Origin: JBHEKP01 sp041859375
GTDB lineage: Bacteria; Hydrogenedentota; Hydrogenedentia; Hydrogenedentales; CAITNO01
Reading direction: 5' to 3'
NCBI GenBank assembly: GCA_041859375.1
Contig: JBHEKP010000062.1
Coordinates: 1-13,810, forward strand
DNA length: 13,810 nt
Shown here: piece by piece, positions 1 through 5,746 of the stretch
How the letters are laid out: every line of letters starts with the position of its first letter
Numbering within the stretch: position 1 is the first letter of the stretch
The notes under the pieces: model-generated
Seen by the model: the letters and a program-made list of their open reading frames with translations, nothing else
Databases searched by the model: none
What the model was told of the DNA's origin: nothing
Translations under genes and position numbers: made by a program

Positions 1-1
1 G

Positions 2-424
2 GGCATGTTCCCGCTGGTCCGGAGCGACGCCACCCGGCTGGCCTTCGCGGACGGGGTATTCGACGCGGTCACCATCGCCTTCGGCATACGCAACGTGGTG
101 GACACCGACGCGGCCCTGGGCGAGATGCTCCGCGTGCTCAAACCCGGCGGCCGGGCGCTGATTCTTGAGTTTTCGCTCCCGTCCAACGCGCTGTTCCGGG
201 CGGTCTACCTCTTTTATTTCCGGCATGTGCTGCCCCGGCTGGGCGGGCTTGTCTCCGGAAAGCCGGTTGCCTACCGTTATCTGAACGAGACCGTGGAGGC
301 CTTTCCCTACGGGGAGGCATTCTGCGCGCTGATGGCGCGCGCGGGATTTGAAAGGGTTTCCGCAAAGCCCCTCACCTTTGGCATTGCCACCCTGTACACG
401 GGGGACAGGCCGGCCGGGGCATGA
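2..424 (+). CDS. ubiE: UbiE/MenG quinone C-methyltransferase (3' part)
   Basis: This is the C-terminal part of a SAM-dependent methyltransferase that methylates the ring of demethylmenaquinol or the ubiquinone precursor, a late step in respiratory quinone synthesis in the cytoplasm. The reading frame is open from the window edge, so the N-terminus, including the glycine-rich SAM motif I, lies outside; about 140 of the usual 230-250 residues are visible. Seen in the sequence: FDAVTIAFGIRN (motif II region) and RVLKPGGRALILEFS, which fits the UbiE family signature, then a YRYLNETVEAFP stretch typical of the C-terminal half. The stop codon overlaps a possible ATG of the next gene (ATGA), so the two may be co-transcribed. 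Whether the substrate is menaquinone or ubiquinone cannot be told here. Family assignment is secure. Confidence 0.93.
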   Translation, partial: GMFPLVRSDATRLAFADGVFDAVTIAFGIRNVVDTDAALGEMLRVLKPGGRALILEFSLPSNALFRAVYLFYFRHVLPRLGGLVSGKPVAYRYLNETVEAFPYGEAFCALMARAGFERVSAKPLTFGIATLYTGDRPAGA

Positions 425-441
425 TGGAAAGGATGCGGGTT

Positions 442-1230
442 ATGCTGAAAATTGCGCGTGCGGGCGTGCTGGTGTCCGCGCTTTGCCTCTTCTGCGGCGC
501 GGCGTCCGCGCAGGATCAGCCCGCCGCCCCCGCCGAAGGGGTGGAGGCCGCGAAAACCTACAACCCGGAGGAGTGGCGGGAACCGGTTCAGAAGGCGTCC
601 AGCCAGCTTGATCTCCTGGAGTTTTTCGCCCAGGCCACCCGCTTCGGCGGTGTGACGGTGAAGGTGCCCCGCGAGCTTCAGCGGGTGCCGCTGGAGTCCA
701 TCAAGGGCGCGGAGAAGCTGGCGGACAAGGACATCGAGATATACGTGCGGGAGCTGACCTTCAAGGACCTGGTGTTCAACCGCGAGAGGGAGCCCCTCTG
801 GCTGGAAACCCGGCCCGTGCTGCCCGTGCTGCTTGACTTCAGCACCGTGGGCGTCGCCGCCGAGGCGAAGACAAAACTGGGGGTGATACCACTGGGGGCG
901 GTGTTCAGCGACGGGAAACTGCCCTTTGACTTCGATCTGCGCAAGGACGGCTACGATCTGGGCATCCTGCCGGAGCGCCGCCAGGCGGACGCCAACCTGA
1001 GCAACCTGAAGCTGAAGGTGGGCGGTTCGCTGGCCTCCGGCGTGGCCAACACCTTTTTCAAGGATGATGTGGCGAAACTGATCATGCAGTACGGCCTGGG
1101 CCAGACCCTGAAAATGGACAAGGCCGGCCTGCTCGGCGGCGGCGAGGGGGGACCGTCCATCCCCGGGTTGAAAAAGGGATCGGTTGAGGCCGAGGCCGCC
1201 GGGGCGCTGATCAACGTGCTGACCCGCTAG
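442..1230 (+). CDS. Secreted protein of unknown function
   Basis: I do not recognise this family. From the ATG at 442 the protein has 262 residues. It begins with a clear Sec signal peptide: positively charged start (MLKIAR), hydrophobic core, and an Ala-Ser-Ala cleavage site before Gln24, so it should be periplasmic or exported; no lipobox is present. The mature part is charged, without further membrane segments. It has an alternating beta-like middle (LWLETRPVLPVLLDF, LGVIPLGAVFSDGKLPFDFDLRKDG) and a Gly-rich linker (LLGGGEGG) near the C-terminus. In-frame ATGs exist at 421, 424 and 433. I prefer 442 because AAGGA lies 8 nt upstream and the signal peptide then has normal length; starting at 421 adds seven residues and overlaps the ubiE stop. 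It probably shares a transcript with ubiE. It ends 12 nt from the convergent pectate lyase gene. Confidence 0.8.
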   Translation: MLKIARAGVLVSALCLFCGAASAQDQPAAPAEGVEAAKTYNPEEWREPVQKASSQLDLLEFFAQATRFGGVTVKVPRELQRVPLESIKGAEKLADKDIEIYVRELTFKDLVFNREREPLWLETRPVLPVLLDFSTVGVAAEAKTKLGVIPLGAVFSDGKLPFDFDLRKDGYDLGILPERRQADANLSNLKLKVGGSLASGVANTFFKDDVAKLIMQYGLGQTLKMDKAGLLGGGEGGPSIPGLKKGSVEAEAAGALINVLTR

Positions 1231-1242
1231 GCGCTTTTCGGC

Positions 1243-2586
1243 CTACCACGCCGGCTTTTCAAGGCTGTTCATCCATTCCTCGACGTTGGTGTGACCGTCG
1301 CCGTCCCTGTCCGCCGCGCCGTCCGCGGGGTCCTCCGGGTTGAGCCCCGTCTTTTTTTCCCATTCGTCGGGCATGCCGTCGCCGTCGGTGTCCGTGCGGG
1401 GTGTGCCTGGTTCCAGCGCGGGCCACCCGCCCACCTGATCCTGGCTGTCGATGTGGCCGCCTGTTCCCCCGCGCACCGACTCGATAATGCGCGCGTCCAC
1501 GGCGTCGCGGCGCGAGGGGAGCGCGCCCGCCATTTGGCACACCTGCTCAAGGGCCGTCCGCGCGGACACCGTGCCTGGTGCGGGCACGGCAAAGGGCGCG
1601 GCGGCGCGGCACCCGTCCGTGGGGGTGTTTTCCGGGAATGACTCGCCTTTTGCGATCATGCGCCAGTTGTCGCGCAGCTTCCTTTTGGACGCGCCCTCAA
1701 TCACGTTCCCCTCAAGGAACATGGACATGGTGGCGTCGCCGAGGTGGAAGGCGAGGTCCCGCACCTCCTTTTTTGTGCCGGGGCCGGGCTTGAGCCAGTT
1801 GTTGATGTAGTTAACCCGCACCACGTCGCCCTTTCCCGAATAGCCCGCGCGGAAGCCCCAGTCATAAATGACGTTGTTCCGGAAGTCCAGCGTCATGCCC
1901 GCCGTGCCGCCGTTGCTGCCCAGGCGCGGGTTGCGGCTGGTGTGGTGGGCGTAGAGGTTGTGGTGGTAGGTGACGCCGCCGTCCTGGGCGCTGATCAGCG
2001 AGCCGTAGCCGTGCTTCCCCTTTTTGTGGCACGAGTCGGTGAGGCTTTCGGAGATGACGCACCACTGCACCGTGATGTCGCGGCTTGCGCCGGTGGTGGA
2101 CACCGTCTCGTCAATGCCCCACGACGCCGAGCAGTGGTCGAGGATCAGCCGTTCGCAGTTGTCCACCGTGACGGCGTCCAGCTCTTTTTTCATCACGTCG
2201 CCGGGGCGGATGCGCAGGTGGCGGATCACCACGTCGTGGGTGTCCTTGATGTTCAGCGCGAAGTTTTTCAGGCAGACGCCGCCGCCGGGCGCGGTCTGCC
2301 CCGCCACGGTGATGAAGGGGTTGCGGATGCGCAGGTCCGACTGGAGTTCTATGGTTCCGCCCGTGTCGAAGACGACGATGCGCGGCCCCTCCGCCTCGCA
2401 GGCTGCGCGCAGGCTGCCCGGCCCCTTGTCCGCCAGGGTGGTCACATGAAACACCTTGCCGCCGCGCCCGCCGGGTGTCAGCCGTCCGAACCCCTCCGCG
2501 CCGGGGAAGGCCGTCACCTCCCCCGGAAAAGCGTTAAGACAGGCCGCCGCACATGCCGCAGCCAGGCACAGGGTGCGCAGGAACAT
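1243..2586 (-). CDS. Secreted pectate lyase-like protein (PL1-type beta-helix) with C-terminal calcium-binding repeats
   Basis: Predicted polysaccharide lyase that cleaves pectate/polygalacturonate by calcium-dependent beta-elimination outside the cytoplasm. The 447-residue product starts with a signal peptide (residues 1 to about 20-26), followed by the family-typical FPGAEGFGR and GGKVFHVTTLADKGPGSLR stretches. The parallel beta-helix region carries RHLRIRPGD (122-130), LDHCSASWGIDE (149-160, equivalent to the PL1 WIDH-type motif) and HHTSRNPR (214-221), which supplies the arginine expected near the active site. The tail has two acidic, EF-hand/thrombospondin-3-like calcium repeats, DTDGDGMPDEW (399-409) and DRDGDGHTNVEEW (426-438). 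GGAG lies 5 nt before the ATG. The gene follows the rhamnosidase gene by 17 nt and is very likely co-transcribed with it. Substrate is inferred; a related uronate polymer is possible. Confidence 0.9.
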   Translation of the reverse strand: MFLRTLCLAAACAAACLNAFPGEVTAFPGAEGFGRLTPGGRGGKVFHVTTLADKGPGSLRAACEAEGPRIVVFDTGGTIELQSDLRIRNPFITVAGQTAPGGGVCLKNFALNIKDTHDVVIRHLRIRPGDVMKKELDAVTVDNCERLILDHCSASWGIDETVSTTGASRDITVQWCVISESLTDSCHKKGKHGYGSLISAQDGGVTYHHNLYAHHTSRNPRLGSNGGTAGMTLDFRNNVIYDWGFRAGYSGKGDVVRVNYINNWLKPGPGTKKEVRDLAFHLGDATMSMFLEGNVIEGASKRKLRDNWRMIAKGESFPENTPTDGCRAAAPFAVPAPGTVSARTALEQVCQMAGALPSRRDAVDARIIESVRGGTGGHIDSQDQVGGWPALEPGTPRTDTDGDGMPDEWEKKTGLNPEDPADGAADRDGDGHTNVEEWMNSLEKPAW

Positions 2587-2603
2587 CGTGTGTGCTCCGC
2601 CCG

Positions 2604-5567
2604 TTATTCCACGGGTTGCCCGTTGAAGACAATCTTCAGCCCGTCGTGGGAGTCGTTCCGCTCAAAGCGCAGCTTCGCGCCCTCCGGGGCCTTCGCGTCC
2701 ACGGTGAGCGTGTCTCCGGCGCGCTTCCAGGAGACCGACACGGGGCCGTTCACGCCCGCGCTCGCGCCGTCGGCCCATTCAAGGCCGTTCAGGCGGGGGC
2801 TGATGCGGTAGGCGGCGCCACCCGGCGCCTCGGACACGATGCCCAGCACGATGCGGTTCAGGAAATGGACCGGCGCGGAGGACCAGGCGTGGGTGTGGCT
2901 GCGGGTGGGGAAACCGTTGCTGCCGGTGGTGCCGCGCGCGAAGGTTTCCCAAACCGTGGTCGCGCCCAGGTCAAGCATGGGCTGGTAGTCCTTGTAGATG
3001 GCCTTGATGATCTCGTCGCCCCGTCCCATCTTTTCAAGCGCCTCGAAGAGGTACATGATGGCGAAGGGGGAGCCCACCGGCGTGACGCCCTCCGGCGGGT
3101 TGAGCACCCATTCCAGCACCCTTTCGCGGCGCTCCGGCGGGACAATGTCGTAGAGCAGGCCGAGGAATCCCGTGTGCAGGGAGGTTTTCGGGCTGACGGT
3201 GCCGTTGCCGTGGACGCTGTCCGGGTAGGCACCGCGCTGTTCGTCCCACAGCGCGTTGACCGCGTTGAGGAGCTGTGCCCTGTACTGTTTGATCCATTCC
3301 ACGTCCTGATCCGTGCCGATGGCCTCCGCGGCCTTCAGCGCCGCGTCGCAGGCGCCCACGGCGAACATGCTGTTGTGGGTCACCGTGGCGTGGCCGTCGT
3401 CAATGCCCGACCAGTCGAACATGTTCCAAAAGGGGCCGCTGAAAAGGCCCCGCTCGTCGGTGAATCCCGCCGCGCCGCGCAGGTTTTTGACCATGTACGG
3501 GTAGGCCCAGGCGAGGAATTCACGGTCGCCGGAATACTGGTAGTTGTCCCAGGCCATCATGCCCCAGAGGAAACTCCACGCGGGCAGGAGGATCTGCCAC
3601 GTGGACGGCACCTGGCACAGGGTGATGGGGTAGTGATCCAGCGAGTAGGCGGTGATGCGGGTGCAGCGCTTGGCAAGGTCGTCGCTGCCGAAGGCGGTGT
3701 AGCCGAAGACCGACTCGTTGCGCGCGTCGCCCACCCACAGGGTCTGCTCGTAGAGCGGGCAGTCGGTGAAGCTGTCCTCCATGCACAGTTTCAGGGTGCG
3801 CGCGGAGATCTCCCAGATTTTGTCCAGGCGCGGATCGCTGCACGCGAAGCGGCCCTCGGGCCGGACCGGATAGGTGGACTCGATCAGCCGGAATTCCTTC
3901 AGGACGGCCGGTTTGGTCTGGTTGCGCAGGGTCATGAACACGAAGCGGCCCGAGCGGCGCGACAGGCTGGTGAAGGTGTTTTCGCCCCCCACGCACACGT
4001 GCCGCATGGTGTTGCGGTAGCGTTCCGTGTGCTGCACGCGGCCCTCCGGCGTGATGTACTCCACCCCGGAAATGTCCACCACCAGCCCCTCCTCGCCGTC
4101 AATGGTGAACTGGTAATAGCCCACGTTTTGCTCGCCGAGGTCGTAGCAAAGCTCAATGTCACCCTCCTTGGACGGGTGTATTTCCACCCCGCCCCCGCCG
4201 GTCACCACGGCGTCGGCGTTTTCAACGCGCGCCTTCGCGTCCTTGACCGGTTGGCGGCTTTCAAAGAGGAAATGGGGCGATTCGGTCCATTCGTCCGCGC
4301 CCACAACGCGCGCGGACTTGCCCAGCCGCCCCTTGAACGCGTCCAGGGTGCCGCTGTTTTTGATGTGGTCCTGCGCCAGCGCGTCGAGCCGGGCGCGCAC
4401 CGCCTCCTGTTCCGCCTTGGGCATCTGCTCCCAGGCCGTGTCGCCCGTGGCGAAATTGCCGCCCTCAAAGGGGGCGTAGCACCAGGGGCTGCCCGCGCCC
4501 TCCTCCAGCGGGTTGCGCATGGCGAATTCGCCGGAGCATTTCACATGGATTTCCGTGTCGTGCCGCCAGTGGCCGAAGTACTCGGTGAGCACGACCAGCA
4601 CGAAATGCCGGCCCGGCTCCAGGGTGGCCGTGCCTTTTTTGGCCGGCACGCCGTCCACCACCACGGCGTTGCCGTCGGCGTCCACGGTGAGCGCGCATTT
4701 TTTGGCCACGTCCACCACGGTGGCGAAAGCGCCGGTGACGGCGGTCTTGTTGTTCGACCAGACCACGCCGCCGTACTGCCACGGGGCGGTGGGGAAGATG
4801 AATGTCTGCCAGTCGGAGCGCTTCACCACCGCCGCGCCGTGGAAGGCGCGGAAGCTGAAGGGGATGCGCGTGAGCAGGGGGCAGTCGCGGGGCTCCAGGT
4901 TTTTCCAGGGGCCGGCGGTCGTGGCGTGCCGGACCACGGCGGGCTCGAAGCCGTCGTCGCCCCTGGGTGCCCTGCGCGCGTCGAACAGCTCAAAGGGCCC
5001 CATCTGCACCGACTGTTTCGGCGCCCACTTCGCCCAGCCGGAGGCGTCGCGCACCTCCCAGTCCGCGCCGGTGGCCACGCGCAGCGGCGCGCCGCCGCCC
5101 TTGGGTGTCACGTCCAACTGCGCCAGCAGCCCCGCCTCCATGGGAATCTGGTGGAAGGTGCCAATGCCGAAGAACTTGGCGATCACCGTGATTTCGTTCC
5201 GCCCCGGTTTCATTTGCGGCGTCACGTCGATGATGTCGTACTGGTAATGCTCCGGCCAGCTCCGGCCCGGGCCGTCGTTCACCCATTCGCCGTTCACGGC
5301 CACCCGGTAAAAGGTGTCCGCCGTGATGCGCAGCATTGCCGACGCCGCCTCCGGCGCGTCAAAGGTCTTTCGCGCCTCGATGGTGTCGTTGTAGCCGTCA
5401 TATTTGTCCCGGGCCTTCCAAATCCAGGAGGCCGTCAAGTCGGTCTTGTCCATGATTGCCATGTCCTTGGTCCGTTCCGGGGCGGCCCATCCGGCCGCCG
5501 CGCAAACCGCCACCAGCAAAAGCGCGCCGCACACCGGCGCGCCCAAACGATGCAACTGGGAAAACAT
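2604..5567 (-). CDS. Secreted alpha-L-rhamnosidase (GH78-type)
   Basis: Predicted inverting glycoside hydrolase that removes terminal alpha-L-rhamnose from pectin side chains, rhamnogalacturonan or similar glycans. With the ATG at 5567 it has 987 residues: a signal peptide (1 to about 29, ending AGWAA), an N-terminal beta-sandwich region beginning TASWIWKARDKYDGYNDT with YRVAVNGEWVNDGPGR, and a central (alpha/alpha)6 barrel. Barrel motifs seen are DCPLYEQTLWVGD (602-614), holding the acidic residue of the GH78 DCP-x-x-E motif, and TTVWETF with Glu874, followed by SHTHAWSSAPVHFL. A beta-sandwich tail (PRLNGLEWADG, SWKRAGDTLTVDAKAP) closes the protein. A GTG at 5579 is an alternative start, but GGAG (11 nt before the ATG) overlaps that GTG, so I favour the ATG. 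It is first in a two-gene operon with the pectate lyase. Which GH78 subgroup, and so which aglycone, is not known. Confidence 0.92.
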   Translation of the reverse strand: MFSQLHRLGAPVCGALLLVAVCAAAGWAAPERTKDMAIMDKTDLTASWIWKARDKYDGYNDTIEARKTFDAPEAASAMLRITADTFYRVAVNGEWVNDGPGRSWPEHYQYDIIDVTPQMKPGRNEITVIAKFFGIGTFHQIPMEAGLLAQLDVTPKGGGAPLRVATGADWEVRDASGWAKWAPKQSVQMGPFELFDARRAPRGDDGFEPAVVRHATTAGPWKNLEPRDCPLLTRIPFSFRAFHGAAVVKRSDWQTFIFPTAPWQYGGVVWSNNKTAVTGAFATVVDVAKKCALTVDADGNAVVVDGVPAKKGTATLEPGRHFVLVVLTEYFGHWRHDTEIHVKCSGEFAMRNPLEEGAGSPWCYAPFEGGNFATGDTAWEQMPKAEQEAVRARLDALAQDHIKNSGTLDAFKGRLGKSARVVGADEWTESPHFLFESRQPVKDAKARVENADAVVTGGGGVEIHPSKEGDIELCYDLGEQNVGYYQFTIDGEEGLVVDISGVEYITPEGRVQHTERYRNTMRHVCVGGENTFTSLSRRSGRFVFMTLRNQTKPAVLKEFRLIESTYPVRPEGRFACSDPRLDKIWEISARTLKLCMEDSFTDCPLYEQTLWVGDARNESVFGYTAFGSDDLAKRCTRITAYSLDHYPITLCQVPSTWQILLPAWSFLWGMMAWDNYQYSGDREFLAWAYPYMVKNLRGAAGFTDERGLFSGPFWNMFDWSGIDDGHATVTHNSMFAVGACDAALKAAEAIGTDQDVEWIKQYRAQLLNAVNALWDEQRGAYPDSVHGNGTVSPKTSLHTGFLGLLYDIVPPERRERVLEWVLNPPEGVTPVGSPFAIMYLFEALEKMGRGDEIIKAIYKDYQPMLDLGATTVWETFARGTTGSNGFPTRSHTHAWSSAPVHFLNRIVLGIVSEAPGGAAYRISPRLNGLEWADGASAGVNGPVSVSWKRAGDTLTVDAKAPEGAKLRFERNDSHDGLKIVFNGQPVE

Positions 5568-5659
5568 GAGAAGCGGCACTCCATCAGGTTGGGGTTGTGC
5601 GGAAACGGGGGCCGTGGCTGGCCGCCGTGCCCGCAGGCGTCACAAAGTCTAACGAAGCG

Positions 5660-5733
5660 ATCCGTGCGGGTCAAACCGGGTAAGTTTCAGTCTGCGGGCG
5701 AATTGTTTATAATGCGCAAAGGTCCGCACGGAT
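5660..5733. repeat. 10-bp inverted repeat spanning the divergent promoter region
   Basis: ATCCGTGCGG at 5660-5669 is exactly complementary to CCGCACGGAT at 5724-5733, with 54 nt between the arms. The left arm lies upstream of the -35 position and the right arm lies just past the expected transcription start of the rightward gene. It could be a split operator for a regulator acting on both divergent transcription units. Because the left arm would not be in the rightward transcript from this promoter, a simple RNA hairpin is less likely. Confidence 0.5.
5685..5713 (+). promoter_or_regulatory. Promoter of the HzsA-related gene
   Basis: A perfect -10 box TATAAT lies at 5708-5713, 34 nt before the ATG of the rightward gene. 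The expected -35 position (about 5685-5690, TTTCAG) matches poorly, so the promoter may be weak or need an activator. An inverted repeat flanks it. Confidence 0.55.
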
Positions 5734-5734
5734 A

Positions 5735-5746
5735 GAGGATGCAGGC
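5735..5746 (+). promoter_or_regulatory. Ribosome binding site, HzsA-related gene
   Basis: GAGGA at 5735-5739, 7 nt before the ATG, fixes the start at 5747. The 11 nt AGGATGCAGGC here also precede the Rdx-family gene start (8885-8875, minus strand). Confidence 0.75.

Noticed and set aside
1228..1258. Terminator between the convergent secreted-protein and pectate lyase genes
   Set aside because: Only short 4-5 bp stems (TAGGC/GCCTA, CGGC/GCCG) with a TTTT are present, too weak to call.
1744..2811. Plus-strand open frame of 355 codons
   Set aside because: It is antisense to the pectate lyase gene and its junction with the rhamnosidase gene, with the same shadow composition and no motif.
2553..5735. 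Very long open frame (1,060 codons) on the plus strand
   Set aside because: It runs antisense to the rhamnosidase gene, whose signal peptide and GH78 motifs are clear. The plus-strand translation is dominated by Arg, Ala, Gly, Val and His, as expected from the complement of GC-rich coding DNA, and shows no recognisable domain.
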